10,052 nt of DNA. Origin: an uncultured Verrucomicrobiales bacterium (GTDB lineage Bacteria; Verrucomicrobiota; Verrucomicrobiia; Verrucomicrobiales; Akkermansiaceae). This document shows positions 1-6,775 of this stretch, one piece after another. Under the pieces are notes generated by a model. It ran no database searches, was not told where the DNA came from, and worked only from the letters and a program-made list of their open reading frames with translations. Where the stretch lies: positions 1 to 10,052 of the forward strand of contig CALFTQ010000143.1 in the NCBI GenBank assembly GCA_937916135.1, in the 5' to 3' direction. Positions within the stretch are counted from its first letter, which is position 1. The number at the start of each line of letters is the position of its first letter. The position numbers and the translations under genes were made by a program.

Positions 1-52
1 GATATGTCGCCCACTGACGTGGGCTATAAATTCCGCTCGCCTGCGGCTCGCC
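1..52. repeat. REP-like palindromic repeat fragment
   Basis: A perfect 6-bp stem, GCCCAC at 9-14 and GTGGGC at 19-24, encloses the tetraloop TGAC. It is followed by an AT-rich spacer and a second small inverted repeat, CCGC at 33-36 and GCGG at 43-46. The heptamer GCTCGCC occurs twice, at 35-41 and 46-52. A short palindrome flanked by TATAAATT-type sequence resembles, from memory, the dispersed REP elements linked to RAYT (TnpA-REP) transposases in several phyla. It lies downstream of the minus-strand gene, where REPs usually sit. The window is cut at base 1, so the element may be larger. The dispersed-repeat identity is inferred; only the palindromes are seen. It could instead be a simple 3' hairpin of the neighbouring gene. 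Confidence 0.4.
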
Positions 53-120
53 AAAGTCCAATTTGGTGAGTTTTTAGAAGTTCCCAATTGAAATTCTACC
101 CTTTCCCGTGCCTCGAAGCC

Positions 121-1194
121 TCACCTGAGGCCCCAGCGGATGGGGCGGTCGTGCTCGTCCCGGTACTGGCCGCAGATACAATCCTCCGGCAGGATGTGGT
201 ACCGGCCACCCTCGCGCTGGGGCATGGGGGTATCCCCTTCCCCGGCGGGGAGGATTTGCACGCGCCCCTCACTTTCCTTGTAACACAGCTGGCGTCCGGG
301 GTGGAAATCGAGCAATTCGCGGCGATATTCGCCAAGCGGCAGATATGTCGCACACAGAACCAGTCCACTGGGGTGGGTGTACAGCTGGTGGTGGCATCCG
401 GCATACCAGGGCTTCAGCAAAAGCTCGTTTTCCAGCTGCCACATCTGCTCCTTGATGCGCTGCATTTCCAGATTCATCTCTTCCGGGAAACAGCTGCGCA
501 CTTCCAGATGGCAGGAATAACAAGCATTTTCATACTGGAGCGGCAGGAGCAGCTCCAGACTGTCCGCATCGTGAATAGCCTTCAGGGCGGTCAAAGCCCG
601 GCGGGCATACATCAGGCAGTAGTGGTTGATGACCTCCTGCGGCACTTCATCCGGCACATAGGATTCCAGTTTTTCCTCTTTATAAAAATCCGCAAACTCC
701 GCCGACTTGATGAGGTGGAACCGGGGGGCTGTATTACCCGAGGCACGCAGCAAATTCAACCGCGGAATTGTCTGGCACCCTTCGGCTGATGAAGGCTCCA
801 AGAGAATATAGCGGGCAGGCTGCCGCTCGGAATAGGTGGCGGGGTTGAGAGCCTCATCCTCCGTCAGCGCGTGCAGCACCACATGCAGGCTCATATTATG
901 CCGTGCGTGCATCTGCGCTATCTGCTCCCGGGCAGGCAAATGCCCGATGCGCATCTCCCAGCCCTCGTTGCACCGCCACAGGTAGAGCCATGATGTCCTG
1001 TATTCTTCATCCACCTCCTCATCATCCGTAGTGACGGAGTAGAGGAACTCCGGCTTACGCAGCAGGCGCCCCTGCACTTCATCAGGCGACCAGGGAAGCT
1101 CCACACCGAAGTAGTAGTATTCATCATCGGGCAGAAGAAGTTCAGGATGTGGCAGCATGGTGGTATTTACGTTTAAGCATAGAACACCTTTCAT
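121..1194 (-). CDS. hypothetical protein, 357 aa, no recognised domain
   Basis: I do not recognise the family. The product has no signal peptide or membrane segment, so it is probably cytosolic. Visible features are a Tyr/Asp-rich N-terminal stretch (DDEYYYFG, residues 23-30), an acidic patch (DDEEVDEE, 57-64), a Trp-rich block around residues 69-79, an alpha-helical, charged middle (about 238-262) and twelve cysteines, including CYSC at 225-228 and CIC at 339-341. The cysteine spacing does not match a zinc-binding motif I know. The ATG at 1194 is preferred because a promoter placed just upstream would start transcription about 3 bases before it; an internal ATG at 1158 (residue 13) is the alternative. 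No Shine-Dalgarno motif is present. The gene diverges from the transporter operon and shows no evident functional link to it. A 6-bp palindrome (118-131) spans the stop codon. Reality as a gene rests on the long open frame and sensible composition against the His/Gly/Ala-rich shadow frames. Confidence 0.8.
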   Translation of the reverse strand: MKGVLCLNVNTTMLPHPELLLPDDEYYYFGVELPWSPDEVQGRLLRKPEFLYSVTTDDEEVDEEYRTSWLYLWRCNEGWEMRIGHLPAREQIAQMHARHNMSLHVVLHALTEDEALNPATYSERQPARYILLEPSSAEGCQTIPRLNLLRASGNTAPRFHLIKSAEFADFYKEEKLESYVPDEVPQEVINHYCLMYARRALTALKAIHDADSLELLLPLQYENACYSCHLEVRSCFPEEMNLEMQRIKEQMWQLENELLLKPWYAGCHHQLYTHPSGLVLCATYLPLGEYRRELLDFHPGRQLCYKESEGRVQILPAGEGDTPMPQREGGRYHILPEDCICGQYRDEHDRPIRWGLR

Positions 1195-1203
1195 TTCGCG
1201 CTC

Positions 1204-1232
1204 ATTCTACCCCAATCCTGCCGCTTTTCCAA
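1204..1232 (-). promoter_or_regulatory. probable sigma70-type promoter of the 357-aa gene
   Basis: Read on the minus strand there is TTGGAA (1232-1227), a 17-base spacer, and TAGAAT (1209-1204), which matches TATAAT at five of six positions. The -35 matches TTGACA at four of six. Transcription would begin near 1197, only about 3 bases before the ATG at 1194, giving an almost leaderless mRNA. The -35 lies inside the first of three direct repeats. Confidence 0.5.
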
Positions 1233-1297
1233 GAAAAACCACTCAATTCTGCCATTTTTCCAAGATTACAACACCACATTTTTGCCACTTTTCCAAA
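1219..1297. repeat. three imperfect 15-bp direct repeats, TGCCRYTTTTCCAAR
   Basis: Copies are TGCCGCTTTTCCAAG at 1219-1233, TGCCATTTTTCCAAG at 1250-1264 and TGCCACTTTTCCAAA at 1283-1297. Their starts are 31 and 33 bases apart, close to three helical turns, so all would lie on the same DNA face. On the minus strand they read as TTGGAAAANNGGCA, upstream of the 357-aa gene. The copy nearest the gene contains its predicted -35. Spacing and location suggest binding sites for a regulator, but a short local duplication is also possible. Only the repeats themselves are directly seen. Confidence 0.55.
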
Positions 1298-1434
1298 ATT
1301 TCATTTCACAGCCTCGGCATAGCCCTCCCCATTGAGCACACTCGCGGCACGAGACATTGCTCCCGTGCCCGGGTAAATATCTGAGCCTGACGCTGACTTA
1401 CCCCTCAAATACACTTCACGGCTAACGGATATGC

Positions 1435-1463
1435 TTGACATGCAAGTGGCAAAAGCGTAAGAT
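1435..1463 (+). promoter_or_regulatory. strong sigma70-type promoter of the NSS transporter operon
   Basis: A perfect -35 hexamer TTGACA (1435-1440) is followed by a 17-base spacer and TAAGAT (1458-1463), which matches TATAAT at four of six positions. Transcription should begin near 1470, leaving a leader of about 20 bases before the GTG at 1490. The -35 is embedded in a quasi-palindrome, CTTG-N5-CAAG (1434-1446), a possible repressor site that would block polymerase. Regulation by a protein at that site is inference. Confidence 0.7.
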
Positions 1464-1489
1464 TTGGCGCACCTTTATTTTTCCGCACC

Positions 1490-3187
1490 GTGAGCAATAA
1501 CAAACAAGAACTCTGGACCTCCAATCTCGGAGCCGTGCTGGCCGTGGCCGGCAGCGCTATAGGCTTCGGCAATTTCCTTCGCTTCCCCGGCCTTGCCGCC
1601 CAATATGGCGGCGGCGCCTTCATGATTGCGTATTTCGTGGCCTTCCTGCTGCTGGGTATCCCGCTGAGCTGGGTGGAATGGGCTATCGGTCGCAAAGGCG
1701 GCAGTCTGGGAGCGCACTCCTCCGCTTCTGCCTTCTTCGTCCTTTCCCGCAGCAGCAAATGGAAATATGTGGGGCTGGCCGGCGTGCTGACGCCGCTTGC
1801 CATCACCATGTACTACATGACGCTTGAAGGATGGACGCTGGGCTACGCCTGGCACACCATGATGGGTGACCTCAATTTCTCCACCAGCACGGAATATGGT
1901 GATTTCTTCGGCAATTTCGTGGGACTGGCCGGTAACGGCAGCGTCTTCACCGGGGAAAGCAGCATGCTCATCTTTTTCGCCATAGCGGTTTTCAGCAGTT
2001 TCTGGCTCATCTATCGCGGTGTGAACAAAGGCATCGAGTGGTTCTGCAAGTGGAGTATGCCCGTGCTGGTCATCATCGGTGTGGTCATTCTGGTGCGCGT
2101 GCTCACCATGGGTACCCCTGACCCCACTCACCCGGAGCGCAACGTGAACGAAGGCCTGGGCTACATGTGGAACCCGGACAAGGTCATGCTCGTGGCCGGC
2201 GAAAAAGAAGTAGACATGGTGCCCGCCTATGCCACCCCGGAAGAAAAGGCTGCCCAGATTGAGCGACTGACTAAACAGTACCCCGACCAGGAAATCAAGG
2301 AGAAGCCCATCACCCTGGCTCAGGGTCTCATGAACCCGAATCTGTGGATTACCGCCGCCGGCCAGGTCTTCTACTCCGTCTCCATCGGCTTCGGTATCGT
2401 CTGCAGCTATGCCAGTTACGTTGAACGCCGCAAAGATATTGCCCTTTCCTCACTCACAGCCAATGCGGCCAACGAGGTGGCCGAGGTGGGTCTGGCAGGC
2501 ATGATGATTATCCCCGCTGCCGTGGCCTTGCTCGGTGTGGTGGCCGCAGCCGGCACCAGCACCTTCGGGCTGGGCTTCAACGTGCTCCCGCAGGTATTTG
2601 CCAGCATGCCCGGCGGCCAGATTTTCGGCACATTGTTCTTCGGTCTGCTTTCCATCGCCGCCATCACCAGTGCCATCTCGATTCTGCAGCCGGCAGTTGC
2701 CTTCATTGAGGAGTTCTGGCAGCTGCGTCGCATCCAGAGCGTGACTATCATTGCCCTGCTCCTCACCGTGGGTTCGCTCATTGTGGTGTGGTTCACGGGC
2801 GACGGGCTCATCGCCCTCGACACGCTCGACTTCTGGCTGGGCACCATGAGCCTCTACATCAGCTCCGCATCCTTCCTCATTGTCTTCCGCTTTGTTTGGG
2901 GCACCAACAAGGGCCTGGCCGAATTGCGACGCGGAGCCCGCATGCCCATCCCCCGCTTTATCGCATTCGTTATCAACTGGATAACACCAGGCATCATGCT
3001 CTTCATCTTCGTGGCATGGCTGTATCAGAACCTCTTTGTCCAGCAGAGCTACCACATCACGAACATCATGGAAGGCAAGATGGGCGCTATCATCCCCCTG
3101 GTGTGGGTAGGTATTGTGCTGCTGTTCTTCATCTTCGTGGCACACACCTCCACACGCTTCAGCTACCACAAAAAGGACGAAAAGTAA
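1490..3187 (+). CDS. NSS-family Na+-dependent amino-acid symporter, LeuT type, copy 1
   Basis: An inner-membrane importer that should couple amino-acid uptake to the sodium gradient. It is 565 residues with about 12 membrane segments in the LeuT fold. TM1 carries GSAIGFGNFLRFP (residues 21-33), nearly identical to LeuT, including the sodium-site Asn28 and gate Arg31. TM3 has Tyr109 (LeuT Y108) and Glu113. TM6 has Ser296, Ser298 and Phe301 (LeuT T254, S256, F259). Asn328 and Glu332 match LeuT N286 and E290; the glutamate stands in for chloride. Thr393-Ser394 form the second sodium site, Ile398 equals LeuT I359, and Asp447 is the TM10 gate. Between TM5 and TM6 (about 231-283) lies an insertion of roughly 50 residues absent from LeuT, making this protein longer than the usual 440-510. 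The GTG start is chosen because its N-terminus aligns with copies 2 and 3; no Shine-Dalgarno is visible. Substrate is unknown; the near-LeuT pocket suggests small neutral or hydrophobic amino acids. Confidence 0.95.
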   Translation: MSNNKQELWTSNLGAVLAVAGSAIGFGNFLRFPGLAAQYGGGAFMIAYFVAFLLLGIPLSWVEWAIGRKGGSLGAHSSASAFFVLSRSSKWKYVGLAGVLTPLAITMYYMTLEGWTLGYAWHTMMGDLNFSTSTEYGDFFGNFVGLAGNGSVFTGESSMLIFFAIAVFSSFWLIYRGVNKGIEWFCKWSMPVLVIIGVVILVRVLTMGTPDPTHPERNVNEGLGYMWNPDKVMLVAGEKEVDMVPAYATPEEKAAQIERLTKQYPDQEIKEKPITLAQGLMNPNLWITAAGQVFYSVSIGFGIVCSYASYVERRKDIALSSLTANAANEVAEVGLAGMMIIPAAVALLGVVAAAGTSTFGLGFNVLPQVFASMPGGQIFGTLFFGLLSIAAITSAISILQPAVAFIEEFWQLRRIQSVTIIALLLTVGSLIVVWFTGDGLIALDTLDFWLGTMSLYISSASFLIVFRFVWGTNKGLAELRRGARMPIPRFIAFVINWITPGIMLFIFVAWLYQNLFVQQSYHITNIMEGKMGAIIPLVWVGIVLLFFIFVAHTSTRFSYHKKDEK

Positions 3188-3208
3188 TATCCTGTTACCA
3201 TCCTGATT

Positions 3209-4891
3209 ATGCCTGCAGATAAAACAGACCATTGGAAAACCAACCTGGGTGTCATGCTGGCGGTGGCCGGCAGTGCCATCGGGTTCGGCAACTTCCTGCG
3301 CTTCCCCGGCCTGGCCGCCCAGTATGGTGGTGGTGCCTTCATCGTGGCCTACTTCTGCTGCTTCCTGCTGCTGGGGCTCCCGCTCTGCTGGGTGGAGTGG
3401 AGCATCGGCCGCGGCGGCGGTGTGCTCGGCGGCCACAGCCCGGCCTCCGTCTTCCAGCTCCTTTCCCGCAAGCCCCTCTGGAAATACCTCGGTATCTTCG
3501 GCATCCTCGCCGGCCTGAGCATCAATGTGTACTATGTTTACATGGAAGGCTGGACCATCGGCTATGCCTGGAACACTGCGGTGGGTAACCTCAATTTAGA
3601 CACCCCACAGGCCTATGGCGACTACTTCTCCAACTTCGTAGGCATGGGTGCAGACGGCCACTTCTTCAGTGGCCAGACCAGTGCGCCCATCTTCTTCCTG
3701 CTGGCGCTGGTGGCTAACTTCTGGCTGATATACCGTGGCGTGAGCAAAGGCATCGAGTGGTTCTGCAAATGGAGCATGCCCCTGCTCTTCATCGTGGCCA
3801 TAGTGCTGCTGGTGCGCGTGCTCACCATGGGCACCCCGGATCCCGCCCACCCCGAGCGCAGTGTGAACGAAGGCCTGGGCTACATGTGGAACCCGGAAAA
3901 AGTGATGCTGGTGGATACCACCAGCGGCAAATCCATCGGCATGGTGCCGGCCGGTGCCACCGGGGAGGAGAAAGCCGCCCTGGTCGCCCGCCTGCAGAGC
4001 GAATACCCGCAGGCCACCATCGGTGAAAAGAAAATGAGCTTCTGGCAGAGCCTGTTCAACCCTGAAATGTGGCTGCGCGCCGCCGGGCAGGTCTTCTTCT
4101 CGCTCTCCGTGGGATCCGGCTCCATCTGCTGCTACGCCAGCTATGTGCGCCGCCGCAAGGATATTGCCCTGAGCGCCCTGAGCGCCGGCGCCGCCAACTC
4201 CGTGACGGAGGTTGGCCTGGCGGGGCTCACCATCGTGCCGGCAGCCCTGGCGCTGCTGGGCGTGGCCGCAGCTGCCACGGTGGGCACTTTCGGTCTGGGC
4301 TTCAATGTGTTGCCGCAGGTATTCGCCGCCATGCCGGGTGGCCAGTTCTTCGGTGTACTGTTCTTCTTGCTGCTCTTCATCGGGGCCGTGACGAGTGCCC
4401 TTTCGCAGGTGCAGCCGGCGGTATCCTTCGTGGAGGAATACTGGAACCTGCGCCGCAGGCAGAGCATTGCGCTGGTAGCGGGTCTGCTGCTGGTGGGAGC
4501 CGTCATCATCATCTGGTATACCAAGGACATGCTCGCGCTGGACAGCATCGACTTCTGGGTGGGCAGCCTCATCCTCTACGTGACCACCGGGCTCAACCTC
4601 ATCTTCTTCAACCAGGTGTGGGGCACGCAGAACGGCATGAAGGAACTGGCCGATGGCTCAGCCATGCGCATCCCCGCCTGCGCGGCCTTCATCATCCGCT
4701 GGATTACGCCGGTCATCATGCTCACCATTTTTGTGGCCTGGCTCTACCAGGAACTCTTCATCACCCGCAGCCCGTATGTGGCCAACATCGTGGAAGGCCG
4801 TATCGGCGCCATTCTGCCGCTGGTCTGGGCGCTGGGCATCACCGTATTCTTCTGCATCGTGGCGGCCACCTCCCGCCGCTTCAACAAATAA
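3209..4891 (+). CDS. NSS-family Na+-dependent symporter, LeuT type, copy 2 with altered pocket
   Basis: Second transporter of the operon, 560 residues, starting 21 bases after copy 1. It has the same twelve-segment layout and TM1 signature (residues 21-33). Asn28, Arg31, Tyr109, Glu113, Asn330, Glu334, Thr395-Ser396 and Asp448 are retained, so Na+ coupling and gating should be intact without chloride. Two pocket positions differ: TM6 reads SVGSG (300-304), placing Ser303 where LeuT and the sister copies have Phe (F259), and TM8 reads TSALSQ (395-400), placing Gln400 where LeuT has I359. In TM7 the Asn is followed by Ser, not Glu (Ser331). These changes make the pocket roomier and more polar, pointing to a larger or polar substrate (inference). 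It is the most divergent copy; copies 1 and 3 resemble each other more. The TM5-TM6 loop insertion is present (about 231-284). It starts with ATG, the only NSS copy here to do so, and lacks a Shine-Dalgarno. Confidence 0.95.
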   Translation: MPADKTDHWKTNLGVMLAVAGSAIGFGNFLRFPGLAAQYGGGAFIVAYFCCFLLLGLPLCWVEWSIGRGGGVLGGHSPASVFQLLSRKPLWKYLGIFGILAGLSINVYYVYMEGWTIGYAWNTAVGNLNLDTPQAYGDYFSNFVGMGADGHFFSGQTSAPIFFLLALVANFWLIYRGVSKGIEWFCKWSMPLLFIVAIVLLVRVLTMGTPDPAHPERSVNEGLGYMWNPEKVMLVDTTSGKSIGMVPAGATGEEKAALVARLQSEYPQATIGEKKMSFWQSLFNPEMWLRAAGQVFFSLSVGSGSICCYASYVRRRKDIALSALSAGAANSVTEVGLAGLTIVPAALALLGVAAAATVGTFGLGFNVLPQVFAAMPGGQFFGVLFFLLLFIGAVTSALSQVQPAVSFVEEYWNLRRRQSIALVAGLLLVGAVIIIWYTKDMLALDSIDFWVGSLILYVTTGLNLIFFNQVWGTQNGMKELADGSAMRIPACAAFIIRWITPVIMLTIFVAWLYQELFITRSPYVANIVEGRIGAILPLVWALGITVFFCIVAATSRRFNK

Positions 4892-4916
4892 TCATTCACC
4901 AACGTCACAACCTACC

Positions 4917-6623
4917 GTGAGTACCAACAAGAAAACAGAAAACTGGAACACCAACCTCGGTGTGGTGCTGGCTGTGGCCGGCAGCGCCATCGGGTTCGGT
5001 AATTTCCTGCGCTTCCCCGGCCTGGCAGCCCAGTACGGCGGCGGCGCCTTCATGATTGCCTACTTCACCGCCTTCCTGCTGCTGGGTATCCCCCTGAGCT
5101 GGGTGGAATGGGCTATCGGCCGCAAGGGCGGCACACTGGGTGGCCACTCCACCGCCAGCATCTTCTACCTCATCGGCGGCAAAGCCCGCTGGAAATACCT
5201 CGGCGTGGCCGGCGTGGTCTCCACCATCGGTATTGCCATGTACTACATCCCGCTGGAAAGCTGGACCATCGGCTATGCCTGGCACACCGCCATGGGCGAC
5301 CTGAACCTGAGCACTGCCGGTGAGTACGGCAACTTCTTCGCCAACTACGTGGGTCTCACCGGCGATGGCTCGCTGTTCTACGGCGGCGGCAGCCAGCTGG
5401 TGTTCTTTGCCCTGGCCATCCTGGCCAATATGTATGTGATTTTCCGGGGCATCGGCAAGGGCATCGAGTGGTTCTGCAAGTGGAGCATGCCGGTGCTGCT
5501 CATCACAGCCTTCATCATTCTGGCCCGCGTGCTCACCCTGGGCACCCCGGATGCCACCCACCCCGAGCGCAGCGTGAGCCAGGGCCTGGGCTACATGTGG
5601 AACCCCACCAAGACCATGCTCGTGGTCGATGGCAAAGAGGTCGAAATGGTGCCCGCCCATGCCACCGCGGAGGAAAAAACCGCCCTCGTGCAGCAGATTC
5701 AGACCGCCAACCCCGGCAAGGAAGTCACCGAGAAGCACATCTCCCTCACCCAGGGCCTGCTGAACCCGGAAATGTGGCTCACCGCCGCCGGCCAGGTCTT
5801 CTTCTCGCTTTCCATCGGCTTCGGCACCGTGTGTTCGTACGCCAGCTATGTGCGCCGCCGCAAGGATATTGCCCTGAGCTCCCTCACCGCCAATGCCGCC
5901 AATGAGGCCATTGAAGTGGGCGTGGCCGGCATGATGATCATCCCCGCCGCCGTGGCTCTGCTCGGCGTGGTGGCAGCCGCCGGCTGCGGCACCTTCGGGC
6001 TGGGCTTCAACGTGCTGCCGCAGGTATTCGCCAGCATGCCCGGTGGCCAGTTCTTCGGCACCCTGTTCTTCGTACTGCTCTTCATCGGCGCCATCACCAG
6101 CGCCATCTCCATGCTGCAGCCCTCCGTGGCCTTCCTGGAGGAATTCTGGAACCTGCGCCGCGTGCAGAGCGTGGCCCTCGTGGCTTTCCTCGTGACCGTG
6201 GGCACCCTCATGGTCGGCTGGTTCACTGAGGGGCTCATGGCCCTGGACACCATGGACTTCTGGTTCGGCACCATGTTCCTCTACCTCACTTCCTGCCTCT
6301 TCTTCACCATCTTCAACGTGGTGTGGGGCACGAGGAACGGCGTGGAGGAGCTCAAAGTCGGTGCCACCATTCCCCTGCCCCCGGGTCTGGGCTTCATCAT
6401 CCGCTGGGTCACCCCGCTCATCCTGCTCACCATCTTTGCCTCCTGGCTCTACCAGAACATCTTTGTGAAGCAGAGCAGCCAGGTGGTGAACCTCATCAAT
6501 GGTGAACCCGGAGCCGTCATTCCCGTGGCCTGGGTGGTGCTTGTCACCATCTTCTTCTGCTTCGTCATCTTCACCTCCCCCAATTTCCACAAGAATACCA
6601 ACCCCGACGACTTTAACAATTAA
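4917..6623 (+). CDS. NSS-family Na+-dependent symporter, LeuT type, copy 3
   Basis: Third transporter, 568 residues. The open frame extends upstream into copy 2, but the GTG at 4917 is the right start: it gives an N-terminus (MSTNKK, then NTNLG) that parallels the sister copies and leaves a 25-base gap. TM1 signature is at 22-34. Key positions are Asn29, Arg32, Tyr110, Ser297, Phe302, Asn329, Glu333, Thr394-Ser395, Met399 (LeuT I359) and Asp447. Compared with copy 1 the main pocket change is Met for Ile at 399, so a related but not identical substrate range is likely. The periplasmic TM5-TM6 insertion (about 232-284) is conserved. TM12 is followed by a short polar tail rich in Asn and Asp. 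The small membrane-protein gene starts 18 bases downstream; in MetP/MetS-type systems that place is taken by the small subunit, making this copy the best candidate for its direct partner. Confidence 0.95.
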   Translation: MSTNKKTENWNTNLGVVLAVAGSAIGFGNFLRFPGLAAQYGGGAFMIAYFTAFLLLGIPLSWVEWAIGRKGGTLGGHSTASIFYLIGGKARWKYLGVAGVVSTIGIAMYYIPLESWTIGYAWHTAMGDLNLSTAGEYGNFFANYVGLTGDGSLFYGGGSQLVFFALAILANMYVIFRGIGKGIEWFCKWSMPVLLITAFIILARVLTLGTPDATHPERSVSQGLGYMWNPTKTMLVVDGKEVEMVPAHATAEEKTALVQQIQTANPGKEVTEKHISLTQGLLNPEMWLTAAGQVFFSLSIGFGTVCSYASYVRRRKDIALSSLTANAANEAIEVGVAGMMIIPAAVALLGVVAAAGCGTFGLGFNVLPQVFASMPGGQFFGTLFFVLLFIGAITSAISMLQPSVAFLEEFWNLRRVQSVALVAFLVTVGTLMVGWFTEGLMALDTMDFWFGTMFLYLTSCLFFTIFNVVWGTRNGVEELKVGATIPLPPGLGFIIRWVTPLILLTIFASWLYQNIFVKQSSQVVNLINGEPGAVIPVAWVVLVTIFFCFVIFTSPNFHKNTNPDDFNN

Positions 6624-6641
6624 CCCCCCATCCTCACTATT

Positions 6642-6758
6642 ATGACTATCGCAGGTATCATCACCATGTTGCTTTCCATCGGCATTGTATGGGCTCTTTT
6701 CATCGCTTGCTGCGTGCGCCTTGTCAAGAGCGACAAAGCTGACGAGCAGAAAGACTAA
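6642..6758 (+). CDS. 38-aa MetS-like NSS transporter small subunit
   Basis: A short gene, ATG at 6642 to TAA at 6756-6758, encoding 38 residues. Residues 2-25 form a single hydrophobic helix (IAGIITMLLSIGIVWALF, residues 3-20, then IACC), followed by a basic RLVK (26-29) and a charged tail KADEQKD (32-38). This pattern, with an early Met, a Gly-x-Val-Trp step mid-helix and a basic stop-transfer, resembles the MaAIMP small-subunit family typified by MetS, which is required with the NSS protein MetP for methionine/alanine import in Corynebacterium glutamicum. The basic tail predicts the C-terminus in the cytoplasm. It sits 18 bases after transporter copy 3 and 17 bases before the next gene, so it is co-transcribed. 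Family assignment rests on size, pattern and position, not a database search. Confidence 0.82.
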   Translation: MTIAGIITMLLSIGIVWALFIACCVRLVKSDKADEQKD

Positions 6759-6775
6759 ACACCCGCATTAACACC

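Larger units (their letters stand above)
1195..1489. other. divergent intergenic region, 295 bp
   Basis: The left third is AT-rich and contains the minus-strand promoter and three direct repeats. The middle (about 1300-1430) holds no gene I can support. It contains one hairpin, GGCACG at 1346-1351 pairing with CGTGCC at 1364-1369, extended by AG/CT after a two-base bulge, with no T-run, so it is not an obvious terminator. The right end carries the transporter operon promoter. I see no riboswitch, tRNA or T-box signature. The distance from the predicted operon start point to the first start codon is about 20 bases, leaving no room for a leader riboswitch. Confidence 0.6.

Noticed and set aside
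88..789. Plus-strand open frame of 233 codons opposite the 357-aa gene
   Set aside because: Antisense to a longer frame with better composition; no homology-like motifs, and it has no start signals. The minus-strand frame also has a promoter.
1219..1297. CRISPR array
   Set aside because: Only three imperfect 15-base repeats with 16-18 base gaps and no cas genes; far too short for CRISPR repeats and spacers.
1157..1384. Plus-strand 75-codon frame with a doubled FCHFSKI peptide
   Set aside because: The peptide repeat is a by-product of two DNA repeats 33 bases apart. The frame begins inside the divergent gene and lacks start signals.
1298..1489. Riboswitch or T-box controlling the transporters
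   Set aside because: The predicted promoter leaves only about 20 bases of leader, and no specifier or aptamer-like conserved core is visible upstream.
4653..4916. Upstream extension of transporter copy 3 into copy 2
   Set aside because: The extra 88 residues are Ser/Pro/Arg-rich out-of-frame translation of copy 2. The GTG at 4917 gives an N-terminus matching the sister proteins.
4905..6590. Minus-strand open frame of 561 codons
   Set aside because: Mirror of the GC-rich codon pattern of transporter copy 3; the product is His/Gly/Glu/Asp-rich and low in complexity, with no domain. The same applies to the antisense frames at 2450-3436 and 1475-2131.
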